Shown here: positions 43,314 to 54,883 of the stretch, one piece after another
Position numbering within the stretch: position 1 is the first letter of the stretch
Layout: the number at the start of each line of letters is the position of its first letter
Source: Fremontodendron californicum
Taxonomy: Eukaryota; Streptophyta; Magnoliopsida; Malvales; Malvaceae
Direction of reading: 5' to 3'
Length of the DNA stretch: 64,000 nt
NCBI GenBank assembly: GCA_030761205.1
Contig: JAULJL010000032.1
Location: forward strand, 4,283,134 to 4,347,133
Position numbers and translations under genes: made by a program
The notes under the pieces: generated by a model
What the model saw: the letters and a program-made list of their open reading frames with translations, nothing else
Database searches by the model: none
What the model was told of the DNA's origin: nothing

Positions 43314-45338
43314 TGATGCACCCAAAAGAGTGTATCTTATTTAACCTTGCACTAAAAAGATCAATTGTAAGTATAATGATTAGCAAGGGTCGAGTCCTCA
43401 GGGATTGGGTTTTAATCTATGAGTTATTAGTTTATAACTTACGTTCAAAGAAAACAATAAAAGAAAAGGGGTTTTTGAAGCCAGATTTAAACTAAAGTAA
43501 ATAATAAGAATAAGATGCAAGGCGGTATAACCAGCCAATAAAAATATATATACTAAATTAGGCGGTATAACCAGCCAATAAAAATATATATACTAAATTA
43601 GGCGGTATAACCAGCCAATAAAAATAAAACAAAGTTAATATACAAATTAGGCGGTATAACCAGCCAATAAAAATAAATATAAAAAATAAGCAAACTAAAA
43701 GTAAGAAAACAAGTAAGTAAGAAGAATCAAATATGAAAAATATGGTTAAGGTTTCATTCTCCACCACTAGACATCATTAAGAATCAATTTCAGATCTATC
43801 AATATCAACCAACTATCAAAGTTAACAACCGTAGATAACAACAAGCTCTGTTATCCCAATCTTTCCTTAATTTGTCGTTAAATAGAACAAGCTCTCTATT
43901 TAATCTCTAACCATTAAACAACCTAGAATAAGCTCTCTAAATTCAATTTAATGGCAGCTTTATGATGAGAAAGATAGGTTGATCTAAGCAACAAACACAT
44001 AAGCTCGGATTGTTCAACTTAGGTTATGTTCCACTTTGCAATTATTGAAAACTTGACCATAATCATTAATCACAAATTGCCACTTATAAATAGGAAATCA
44101 AGACAATTACACGGATCAAGACTCCTAAACTAGCAATAGATAATTATCAAGATCTATCTAGTTGTACACCTAAATAAATCAAGACAACATCATGAACAAT
44201 TCTTGTAGAAGAACATAAGCAACTTTGATAGAAAATTAATGATAGATAGAATCTGAAAATCAATCACAAAACGTGTCTAGGGCTTTGAAATCACCCTTAA
44301 CCAAATAGAAGTTTAGCCTAGCATAGGCATCATAAACATAAACATAAAATTAAAGAGAATCTAAGAAGGAAATAAAAGAAAGAAAGAAGAAGAAGAAGAA
44401 TATTAATTATCCAACCTCTTGCTCTTTCTAAAGAAAAAGAAAACTAGAGAAAAGAAAGAAGAAGAAAACTTAGAGAATTTTGTTAAAATGGCTAATATCC
44501 TACCAATCTCCAATATGATCCCTTACAATCATCCAAGGCCCTCTATTTATACACATTTTGGAGGGCTAAATGACAAGAGACAAGCTTTACAAATTTCAAA
44601 GGTAGGTATATGACGATTTTGATCAGCCAACTTGATGGTCGATTTCTTCAATATTGGAGGCCTGATCTGATCACATGGTCTTCTAGACAAAGGTTCCCCT
44701 ATCAGTTACGGAACCATAGCCGTTGGAATCAGCTCATTTGCTGATGTGGTTAAGCAGATACGGGCAAAATACGAAAACATGTCAGCACAGACGTCATTAC
44801 ACATCAGCCACCTTGATGGTCGATTTCTTCAATATTGGAGGCCTGATCTGATCACATGGTCTTCTAGACAAAGGTTCCCCTATCAGTTACGGAACCATAG
44901 CCGTTGGAATCAGCTCATTTGCTGATGTGGATAAGAAGATATGGGCATAATACGAAAACATGTCAGCACAGACGTCATTACACATCAGCCACCTTGATGG
45001 TCGATTTCGCTAGGGAAAACGACTCCGTTTTAAGAAGTGTAAAACATGAAAAAGATAGATATGCCTCTTAGCTTTGCATGGATACAAATTTCAGCCTTAT
45101 TTCTTCAGTGAAACTCGAGATATAGCTGATATGGAAAAAGGTGTCGGAACTGAAACTGAACTGGATTTGCCCTTAATTCTAGTAATCTGAAATCACTCAA
45201 AGAAACTTGTGAAAAACACCAAAATACATAAAAATATAAAAGATCATAAACACAATTAGACTAAACAATAATAACTCGTATTTGACACAAAACATTAATA
45301 AAACATAACTAAAAACTATATAATTATACGAGTTATCA
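43314..45338 (-). repeat. 5' LTR of element 5
   Basis: 2025 bp, the twin of 31719-33743. TATA box at 44544-44551. The 181-bp U3 duplication is present here too, so it predates this insertion. Confidence 0.96.
44544..44551 (-). promoter_or_regulatory. LTR TATA box (element 5, 5' LTR)
   Basis: TATAAATAGAGGG on the minus strand; the expected promoter for gag-pol genomic RNA. Confidence 0.78.
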
Positions 45339-45343
45339 GTAAC

Positions 45344-46371
45344 CATAACTTGTCCCTAACCTAAATATACTTATATCTTTACCTTTGTTCCAAAGATGAA
45401 TTAGCATGTTTTGAGACAAGTTGCAAAGACAAGGAAGATTTATTGAAAATTTGGGTTAGAAACAAGAAATAAGTGTGGGGGGAAAAGAAAGAAAAAAGTC
45501 AAGAGAAAAAGAAAGGGATCATTGTCAAATACATTCCCATATTAAAAAAAAAAAAAACTTCTCTTGAACTTCTAGTTAAAGTAAAGAAAAAGATGTTACA
45601 AAGTTGGTTAGAATGATGCAAAGGCTCAACATGAATATTTAGCCTATGTTATTATGTGCTTTATAAGAGTTTTGAGAAGTTTTATTTGTATGATCTTTTT
45701 ATGTCTCGAAACTTTATGAACTCTTTGGAACCTTTGTGATATCTTTATCCTTTTGTTCTTCAACCACATTACAAACCCCTTGGCCCCATTACAACCTTGA
45801 TTAAAGACCTCTTGATTCATGAAGTTGTATGATCTAAATAGTGGAGAATAGGTGGACAAGCAAGAATATGGTAGAACTGTTTTCATGAGATTGATTGAGT
45901 GTAAACACTTCACCACTACTTTAAAGAGTGAAAATCATGAGGGTATCCCATGTGAGTAGTTGAGATTAAGTTTGAATATACACTATTTTGATTGAAATAT
46001 GTTATGTTAATATTGGCTTAACTCAAACAATTTACATTCAAGTATGATTTTTTGTGAAATTCTTTAAGCTATTGATTAGTTTATAAGACTTGTTCAAAGA
46101 TTGTCTCTAATTTGTATTGAAAGGATTAGGAGTAAATATTTTTAGTATATGTAGTTTATTTATATTTTAGTTTTTCAATGTTTGTGGGTATCGTTCTAGT
46201 AAACCCTCACGAGACTAAACTCGTCCACTAGGGACACCTAGGGGTTTAAAGGCTTGTGTCACATGCTAAGTGCCACCGTGATTTCCTACGAAAGTGGATT
46301 AGATTAGATTTTCTTATTTTATTTTTATTGAGTCGTTGCAAGGGACTAGCAACAATCTAAGTGTGGGGGTG
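45344..46371 (+). other. 3' spacer of element 4, second part
   Basis: Continues the spacer broken at 31718. Contains AAGTGTGGGGGGAAAAG (near 45471) and ends with the polypurine tract AGTGTGGGGGTG (46360-46371). The preceding hairpin has GTTGCAAG for GTTGCTAG. A small antisense frame lies at 45644-45916. Confidence 0.75.
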
Positions 46372-48183
46372 TGATAACTCGTATAATTATATAGTTTTTA
46401 GTTATGTTTTATTATTGTTTTGTGTCAAATACGAGTTATTATTGTTTAGTCTAATTGTGTTTATGATCTTTTATATTTTTATGTAATTTGGTGTTTTTCA
46501 CAAGTTTCTTTGAGTGATTTCAGATTACTAGAATTAAGGGCAAATCCAGTTCAGTTCCAGTTCTGACAGCTTTTGCCATATCAGCTATATCTCGAGTTTC
46601 ACTGAAGCAATAAGGCTGAAATTTTAACCGTGCAAAGTTAAGAGGCATATCTATCTTTTTCATGTTTTACACTTCTTGAAACGGAGTCGTTTTGCCTAGC
46701 GAAATCAACCATCAAGTTGGCTGATGTGCAATGACGTCTGTCCTGAGCAGTTTTCGTATTTTGCCCATATCTTCTTCTCCACATCAGCAAATGAGCTGAT
46801 TTCAAGGCTATGAATCAGTAACTCATAGGGGAACATTTTTCTAGAAAACCATGTGATCAGATCAGGCCTCCAAGATTGACAAAATCGACCATCAAGTTGG
46901 CTGATCAAAATTGTCATACAATATGACGAAAATTGTTAGAAAAATGCACCCACCTATTATACCTACCTTTGAAATTTGTAAAGCTTGTCTCTTGTCATTT
47001 AGCCCTCCAAAATGTGTATAAATAGAGGGCCTTGGATGATTGTAGAGGATCATATTGTACATTGGTAGGATATTAGCCATTATAATCAAATTCTCTAAGT
47101 TTTCTTCTTCTTTCTTTTCTCTAGTTTTCTTTTTCTTTATTTTCTTCTTCTTCTTCTTTCTTTCTTTTATTTCCTTCTTAGATTCTCTTTAATTTTATGT
47201 TTATGTTTACAATGCTTATGCTAGGCTAAACTTCTATTTGGTTAAGGGTGATTTCAAAGCCCTAGACATGTTTTGTGATTGATTTTCAGATTCTATCTAT
47301 CATTAATTTTCTATCAAAGTTGCTTATGTTCTTCTACAAGAATTGTTCATGATGTTGTCTTGATTTATTTAGGTGTACAACTAGATAGATCTTGATAATT
47401 ATCTATTGCTAGTTTAGGAGTCTTGATCCGTGTAATTGTCTTGATTTCCTATTCATAAGTGGCAATTTGTGATTAATGATTATGGTCAAGTTTTCAATAA
47501 TTGCAAAGTGGAACATAACCTAAGTTGAACAATCCGAGCTTATGTGTTTGTTGCTTAGATCAACCTATCTTTCTCATCATAAAGCTGCCATTAAATTGAA
47601 TTTAGAGAGCTTATTCTAGGTTGTTTAATGGTTAGAGATTAAATAGAGAGCTTGTTCTATTTAACGACAAACTAAGGAAAGATTGGGATAACAGAGCTTG
47701 TTGTTATCTACGGTTGTTAACTTTGATAGTTGGTTGATATTGATAGATCTGAAATTGATTCTTAATGATGTCTAGTGGTGGAGAATGAAACCTTAACCAT
47801 ATTTTTCATATTTGATTCTTCTTACTTGTTTTCTTACTTTTCTAGTTTGCTTATTTTTAAAAGTATATTTATTTTTATTGGCTGGTTATACCGCCTAATT
47901 TAGTATATATATTTTTATTGGCTGGTTATACCGCCTAATTTAGTATATATATTTTTATTGGCTGGTTATACCGCCTTGCATCTTATTCTTATTATTTACT
48001 TTAGTTTAAATCTGGCTTCAAAAACCCCTTTTCTTTTATTGTTTTTCTTTGAACGTAAGTTATAAACTAATAACTCATAGATTAAAACCCAATCCCTGAG
48101 GACTCGACCCTTGCTAATCATTATACTTACAATTGATCTTTTTAGTGCAAGGTTAAATAAGATACACTCTTTTGGGTGCATCA
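46372..48183 (+). repeat. 3' LTR of element 4
   Basis: 1812 bp, TATAAATA at 47017-47024, ends GGGTGCATCA, followed by TSD CTTGC. Confidence 0.95.
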
Positions 48184-48188
48184 CTTGC

Positions 48189-48300
48189 ACTTAAAAAGAA
48201 TCAATTCTAAAGTATAGTGATTAGCAAGGGTCGAGTCCTCAGGGATTGGGTTTTAGTTTATAAGTTAATAGTTTAAAACTTAAAAACAAGTAAACAAAAG
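48189..48300 (-). repeat. Middle piece of solo LTR B
   Basis: Continues LTR B from 26062 (ACTTAAAAAGAATCAATTC...) and is cut after AAAAG by element 6. More diverged than the LTRs of elements 1-6. Confidence 0.88.
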
Positions 48301-50033
48301 TGATGCACCCAAAAGAGTGTATCTTATTTAACCTTGCATTAAAAAGATCAATTGTAAGTATAATGATTAGCAAGGGTCGAGTCCTCAGGGATTGGGTTTT
48401 AGTTTATAAGTTAATAGTTTAAAACTTACGTTCAAAGAAAACAATAAAAGAAAAGGGGTTTTTGAAGCCAGATTTAAACTAAAGTAAATAATAAGAATAA
48501 GATGCAAGGCGGTATAACCAGCCAATAAAAATAAATATACTTTTAAAAATAAGCAAACTAGAAAAGTAAGAAAACAAGTAAGTAAGAAGAATCAAATATG
48601 AAAAATATGGTTAAGGTTTCATTCTCCACCACTAGACATCATTAAGAATCAATTTCAGATCTATCAATATCAACCAACTATCAAAGTTAACAACCGTAGA
48701 TAACAACAAGCTCTGTTATCCCAATCTTTCCTTAGTTTGTCGTTAAATAGAACAAGCTCTCTATTTAATCTCTAACCATTAAACAACCTAGAATAAGCTC
48801 TCTAAATTCAATTTAATGGCAGCTTTATGATGAGAAAGATAGGTTGATCTAAGCAACAAACACATAAGCTCGGATTGTTCAACTTAGGTTATGTTCCACT
48901 TTGCAATTATTGAAAACTTGACCATAATCATTAATCACAAATTGCCACTTATGAATAGGAAATCAAGACAATTACACGGATCAAGACTCCTAGACTAGCA
49001 ATAGATACTTATCAAGATCTATCTAGTTGTACACCTAAATAAATCAAGACAACATCATGAACAATTCTTGTAGAAGAACATAAGCAACTTTGATAGAAAA
49101 TTAATGATAGATAGAATCTGAAAATCAATCACAAAATATGTCTAGGGCTTTGAAATCACCCTTAACCAAATAGAAGTTTAGCCTAGCATAGGCATTGTAA
49201 ACATAAACATAAAATTAAAGAGAATCTAAGAAGGAAATAAAAGAAAGAAAGAAGAAGAAGAAAATAAAGAAAAAGAAAACTAGAGAAAAGAAAGAAGAAG
49301 AAAACTAAGAGAATTTTATTACAATGGCTAATATCCTACCAATGTACAATATGATCCTCTACAATCATCCAAGGCCCTCTATTTATACACATTTTGGAGG
49401 GATAAATGACAAGAGGCAAGCTTTACAAATTTCAAAGGTAGGTATAATAGGTGGGTGCATTTTTCTAACAATTTTCGTCATATTGTATGACAATTTTGAT
49501 CAGCCAACTTGATGGTCAATTTTGTCAATTTTGGATGCCTGATATGATCACATGGTCTTCTAGAAAAATGTTCCCCTATCAGTTACTGATCCATAGCCGT
49601 TGGAATCAGCTCATTTGCTGATGTGGATAAAAAGATATGGGCAAAATATGAAAACAGGTCAGCACAGCCGTCATTGCACATCAGCCAACTTGATGGTCGA
49701 TTTCGCTAGGGAAAACGACTCCGTTTCAAGAAGTGTAAAACATGAAAAAGATAGATATGCCTCTTAACTTTGCACGGTTAAGTTTTCAGCCTTGTTGCTT
49801 CAGTGAAACTCGAGATATAGCTGATATGGAAAAAGGTGTCGGAACTGGAACTGAACTGGATTTGCCCTTAATTCTAGTAATCTGAAATCACTCAAAGAAA
49901 CTTGTGAAAAACACCAAATTAAATAAAAATATAAAAGATCATAAACACAATTAGACTAAACAATAATAACTCGTATTTGACACAAAACAATAATAAAACA
50001 TAACTAAAAACTATATAATTATACGAGTTATCA
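48301..50033 (-). repeat. 3' LTR of element 6
   Basis: 1733 bp; one GGCTGGTTATACCGCC unit; reverse TATA box at 49380-49387. Confidence 0.95.
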
Positions 50034-52035
50034 CACCCCCACACTTAGATTGTTGCTAGTCCCTAGCAATGACTCAATAAAAATAAAATAAGAAAATCTA
50101 ATCTAATCCACTTTCATAGGAAATCACGGTGGCACTTAGCATGTGACACAAGCCTTTAAACCCCTAGGTGTCCCTAGTGGACGAGTTTAGTCTCGTGAGG
50201 GTTTACTAGAACGATACCCACAAACATTGAAAAACTAAAATATAAATAAACTACATATACTAAAAATATTTACTCCTAATCCTTTCAATACAAATTAGAG
50301 ACAATCTTTGAACAAGTCTTATAAACTAATCAATAGCTTAAAGAATTTCACAAAAAATCATGCTTGAATGTAAATTGTTTGAGTTAAGCCAATATTAACA
50401 TAACATATTTCAATCAAAATAGTGCATATTCAAACTTAATCTCAACTACTCACATGGGATACCCTCATGATTTTCACTCTTTGAAGTAGTGGTGAAGTGT
50501 TTACACTCAATCAATCTCATGAAAACAGTTCTACCATATTCTTGCTTGTCCACCTATTCTCCACTATTTAGATCATACAACTTCATGAATCAAAAGGTCT
50601 TTAATCAAGGTTGTAATGGGGCCAAGGGGTTTGTAATGTGGTTGAAGAACAAAAGGATAAAGATATCACAAAGGTTCCAAAGAGTTCATAAAGTTTAGAG
50701 ACATAAAAAGATCATACAAGTAAAACTTCTCAAAACTCTTATAAAGCACATAATAACATAGGCTAAATATTCATGTTGAGCCTTTGCATCATTCTAACCA
50801 ACTTTGTAACATCTTTTTCTTTACTTTAACTAGAAGTTCAAGAGAAGATTTTTTTTTTTTTTTATATGGGAATGTTTTTGACAATGATCCCTTTCTTTTT
50901 CTCTTGACTTTTTTCTTTCTTTTCCCCCCACACTTATTTCTTGTTTCGAACCCAAATTTTCAATAAATCTTCCTTGTCTTTGCAACTTGTCTCAAAACAT
51001 GCTAATTCATCTTTGGAACAAAGGTAAAGATATAAGTATATTTAGGTTAGGGACAAGTTATGGTTACCAAAGAGATAGCTTATTCAATGTAGGCTCAAAT
51101 TGGTTCACTAAGGGTGTGTTCTCTTGGAACATTAATAATGGATGGTTGTTTGGCTCTGGTTATAATCCTAAAGCCTCTATCATATTCATGTTGTCACATG
51201 TATCAATATAGTCTCAAACGGTTTAAAGCAAGTTCTAGAGAATCATGTAATCATAAGAGCACTCAAGAAAGAAATTAGATTGATTTGTATAATGCATCAA
51301 TCATTATAGGCTCAAAAACTCACAAGGATGATTATACAAGTCAGATTAAGTCTAAACATGCTTCTTTCTCAATCAACATATCATATTAACATTGGCTCAT
51401 AAAAAGGTTGACATCAAGCTCAATTCTCATGAAAATCTTCTCACTAATAAATCTGTTTTAGACTTATGCAATTCATATCTCATCATTGTATTAAAAAGGA
51501 ACTAAAACACACTAAAAAAAAAATAATAATAATAATAAAGACTCATAAAAAAAAAATAGTAGACAAAAATAAAAGAAATCCTAAATCATTCCCCCCACAC
51601 TTAATTCTTACATTGTCCTCAATGTAAGTCTATTAACCCAAATGAAAGAATCATGTGTAGGAGAAAAGAACTAATAACATAAGAATAGGAACAACTAAGA
51701 CTCAAAACAAAACAAACTCATGCAACCTAAATAATCCTAAAATACTAAACAAAAATTAACAAGTAAACATAAAAAGATTAAAATCAAACTGACAAGGTAT
51801 GTCTCAAGTCTCCCTTACTCAGACCTTGTTTAGAATGAATACTTCTAAATTGCTTAAAACACAACAAACTTTTTTTTTTTTTTTTAAATTAGCAAAATAT
51901 GTCCCTTACCCCCTACTAAAATATGACATTGTCCCCAATGTCAAATTTTAAAGGTAGAATTTTGGAGATATTACCTGCAGAGGTTGCTAACCACTTATTA
52001 TAACTGAGACACAACAAGCAAAATGTTAGATAATG
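50034..52035 (-). other. 3' noncoding spacer of element 6
   Basis: Minus-strand polypurine tract at 50034-50045, hairpin/G-tract modules near 51595-51625 and 51905-51945, and opposite-strand small frames at 50489-50698 and 50987-51211 shared with other copies. No sense gene seen. Confidence 0.7.
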
Positions 52036-52683
52036 TCACAAAGACAAAGTGCAATCCACTCCTTGCTCGTCCATATCTCTTTTTCTTTTTCCGAGCGTTT
52101 GCGAAACAACCGTAGCAGATAAACACTCATAAGCTTGGAGCTTTTTAAGTAAATCTTCAATGGTTGTAGCAGAAATTATGGTTCTCCTTGCCTCTGAAAA
52201 CATGAATCCATTATCCACAGCATTATCTAAATATGAAAGCAAATTACAAAAATAACCATTAATATTAAGCAAACCAATGGGTTTCTTATTTGTGACCAAA
52301 GATGACCAAGAAGCCACGCAAGCTATTTCTTCCAATGTACCCAGACCTCCTGGTAAAGCAATGAATGCATCGGCAGAATGGTACATGATTGTCATCCGTT
52401 CAGGGATACTCCAGACTTGTATTTCCTTACCCACGGTAGGTCCACAAAAACTTGTGAATAGTTTTGGCACGATTCCTAGAACTGGACTTCCTCCGGCGTG
52501 TGCTGCTGTAGCGACTGCTCTCATTAAACCCGTACTACCGCCTCCATAAATCAAGTGGATCTTTTGTTGGGCAAGGATTACTCCAACTCTTATGGCTTCA
52601 TCAGCGAATATGTTATTTTTCCCTGGATAAGCACCTCCAAAGATACAAATTTTTTTAATGCGCTGGGATGAAGTACTTTCCAT
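52036..52683 (-). CDS. LOG-like phosphoribohydrolase (element 6), full length with a substitution in the glycine-rich motif
   Basis: 215 residues, intact frame, PGGLGTLEE and the GKRKR tail present. The glycine-rich segment reads GGGSTGLMRAV where all other copies have GGGSTGLMGAV, so Gly55 is Arg, close to the nucleotide pocket; this may reduce activity. ICIFGG replaces ICVFGG. The acceptor-like site upstream reads CTCTTTCAG|GAACTCG. Because the preceding ORF2 lost its end, the ORF2 frame now overlaps the start of this gene by 29 nt in another frame. Confidence 0.8.
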   Translation of the reverse strand: MESTSSQRIKKICIFGGAYPGKNNIFADEAIRVGVILAQQKIHLIYGGGSTGLMRAVATAAHAGGSPVLGIVPKLFTSFCGPTVGKEIQVWSIPERMTIMYHSADAFIALPGGLGTLEEIACVASWSSLVTNKKPIGLLNINGYFCNLLSYLDNAVDNGFMFSEARRTIISATTIEDLLKKLQAYECLSATVVSQTLGKRKRDMDEQGVDCTLSL

Positions 52684-53314
52684 TTTTATTTTTTTTTCGA
52701 GTTCCTGAAAGAGAATGAGTACATGGTGTAATATATAGAGGACTGAGTAGTGAATCAGACAAGAGTAATAATGTCGCCGAAAGTGTATCTGACCTGTCAG
52801 AAGAAAATGTTAACCTAACAAAAGATTTTTGCGTGATTTCAGGAAGAAAATCAAAAAGAGAAGAAAAATCAACCGTAAAAGACCAAAAATCAAGAATTTC
52901 TCTTTGTACGTCTCCACTAGGATGCGTCTCAAGAGAAAGTTGGATATTACCCAAATTCTCCTTACTCAGTCCATCCTTAATGAATTCAATTTTATCATCT
53001 CGATTAGAGGACAGAATCCCAATAGAACGACATTTACCGTTACACGTCCATCGTGCACATTTGTGGCAATTTGAACTCATGCGCTTTGCTCGTCGCTTTT
53101 TTGCAAAAGTGCTTCTACCTGTACCTGGTAAATGCAAAACAGGAAGATATTCATCTTCACGTACCTTGGCTTCAATTATCCAACGTATGTCTTCAGGAAT
53201 CCCTTTGTGCATAAGCATTCTTAATCTTTCAAATCGAACTTGGTAAAGCTTCAGTAAAATATTTCGAGGAAAAGGAGGAAATCGTTTCTGCAATCTTGTG
53301 AGAATATCATCCAT
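52655..53314 (-). pseudogene. ORF2: carlavirus NABP-like protein (element 6), C-terminus lost by deletion
   Basis: The first ~142 codons, including basic run and finger, match intact copies. A deletion of about 270 bp (ORF2-ATG to LOG-ATG distance is 631 here against 901 in element 3) joins the EILDF region to former intergenic sequence. The frame then runs on for ~75 unrelated codons. The finger domain could still be produced. Confidence 0.8.
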
Positions 53315-53807
53315 CCTGAAAAAAATGAAAAAAAATTGAAAGAGAAATTGGAAGAGAAATTTATATACAATATCAGTTTTGTGGGTAGCTGATGGAACCG
53401 ATTTAAATAATCACGGAGTACCGTTATCCGCCATTTAACCGATTTAAAATTATATTTACATCTAGTTATTTTCAAAACAAGGATCAGAAAGAAAAACAAC
53501 ATAAAAAGACTCAAAAACAAAACACTCTAAATAAAATCCTAAATTCTTCCCCCCACACATAATTCTTACATTGTCATTAATGTAATGCTATTAATCCCAA
53601 ATGAAAGAATCATGTGTAAGTGAAAAGAACTAATAAACAAAATAAACTTATGCAGCCTAAATGAACTTAGAAACACTAAACACAATTAGCAAAGAAACAT
53701 AAGAAAAAGATAAAGAAAAAGAGAGCAAATCTGAGGATGGCAGTTTGGCAATGCTTTCACTAATTAGGCTGCCTCCCCCAATTAGCACTTGATTTAGTGT
53801 TTTGAAC

Positions 53808-54746
53808 CTAACCAACACCCCTTCTTGGCATTTTAGGCTTGTCACGCTCATACATGAAATTTCCCAAATTTATGCGTTTGAGAGGAAGCTTTCTTTGCAC
53901 AACAGTGGATGCATTCTCCATTACAAGTATTATTCCATCATCCTTTGTGGTGCATATGTCATCGAGGAATGGAGCATATTTTGATACTTGTTGAATGACC
54001 TCCACAAACAAGTTGTTTAAGGTTTCCGGCATGTGTTGTTCATGTTCTTCCTCCTTGAACTTTGCAAATCTACTAGGAAAAGGTGGAGAAGAAACATTAG
54101 TAAAAAGTGAAACCTTAAACATTACCTCAGGTGCCGAAATACTCTTATTTGGATCTTTGGCTTCATTATCCTCAAGAATAGAATCCATCTCTAATTTTGT
54201 TTCATCCTCATCTTGTTCCTTATTCTTCAAGGTCACAATAGTAGCATTCTCCTTTGGGTTAACCATCGGTTGGGCTGGGAGTTCTTCAGATCTTTGTGCT
54301 ACCCATCCCACCATACTACTAGCCAATTGGCTCATTTGCTTTTCCAAACTCTGGATGCTTGCCCTTGTTTCCTGTTGAAATTGCAAAGAATCAGTAACAA
54401 GAAAATAGACAAGATCTTCTAAAGAAGTACCTGAGTTTTGAGTCATATGTGGTGGTTGAAAAAGATCTGGTTCTTGAGACCATGATTGATTGAAGCTAGA
54501 TGGATGAGTGTAATTGGCATAAGGATCTACTTCTAGGTAATTTTTCGAGTAGCCATAATTAGTATGATCCCACCATCCCTCATGGTAAGTGTTTGAGTAA
54601 TGATCATACTGTTGGTCTTGGAACACTTGATGGCCTTGACATCCTCCCATGGCCAATTGTTGAACTGGGGAGGTGAGATTGGCTTGTTGATTCTCCATGT
54701 TCATGTATGCCACCAACTCTTCAAGTGTTAGATTGCTCAATTCCAT
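53808..54746 (-). CDS. ORF1: Gag-C-terminal-derived protein (element 6), intact
   Basis: 312 residues. Same subtype as element 3 (EEEHEQHMPETLNNLFVEV). All Gag-derived blocks are present; no capsid core, knuckle or protease. The start ATG follows an A/T-rich run at the end of the leader, as in the other copies. Confidence 0.7.
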   Translation of the reverse strand: MELSNLTLEELVAYMNMENQQANLTSPVQQLAMGGCQGHQVFQDQQYDHYSNTYHEGWWDHTNYGYSKNYLEVDPYANYTHPSSFNQSWSQEPDLFQPPHMTQNSGTSLEDLVYFLVTDSLQFQQETRASIQSLEKQMSQLASSMVGWVAQRSEELPAQPMVNPKENATIVTLKNKEQDEDETKLEMDSILEDNEAKDPNKSISAPEVMFKVSLFTNVSSPPFPSRFAKFKEEEHEQHMPETLNNLFVEVIQQVSKYAPFLDDICTTKDDGIILVMENASTVVQRKLPLKRINLGNFMYERDKPKMPRRGVG

Positions 54747-54859
54747 TGTTTTTTTTTTTTTTTAAATTTGAAAAGAAAAACTTGTATGTACAAGAAAATA
54801 AAACTAATTAGAACTGAGAATAAGAATAAACCAAGTAACAAATAAACTAAAGAAAGCAA

Positions 54860-54877
54860 TCCCCGGCAACGGCGCCA
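54860..54877 (-). other. Primer-binding site, tRNA-Asp (element 6)
   Basis: Perfect 18-nt tRNA-Asp complement on the minus strand. Confidence 0.95.
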
Positions 54878-54883
54878 AAAATT

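Larger units (their letters stand above)
31719..45338 (-). mobile_element. Element 5: autonomous Athila-type element with gag-pol plus ORF2 and LOG
   Basis: 13.6 kb, TSD GTAAC (31714-31718 and 45339-45343). Both LTRs are 2025 bp and almost identical (I saw two differences by eye: near 32149 against 43744, and 33167 against 44757), so the insertion is young. Minus-strand order: 5' LTR, tRNA-Asp site, gag-pol, ORF2, LOG (one-base deletion), spacer, 3' LTR. It is inserted in the 3' spacer of element 4. Confidence 0.97.
26063..48183 (+). mobile_element. Element 4: non-autonomous element, host of element 5
   Basis: TSD CTTGC (26058-26062 and 48184-48188). Its 3' spacer is split by element 5 (31719-45338); without it the element is about 8.5 kb. 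All three accessory ORFs are damaged: ORF1 by a TAG and an end frameshift, ORF2 by a TGA, LOG by loss of its start. It is closest to element 2. Confidence 0.95.
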
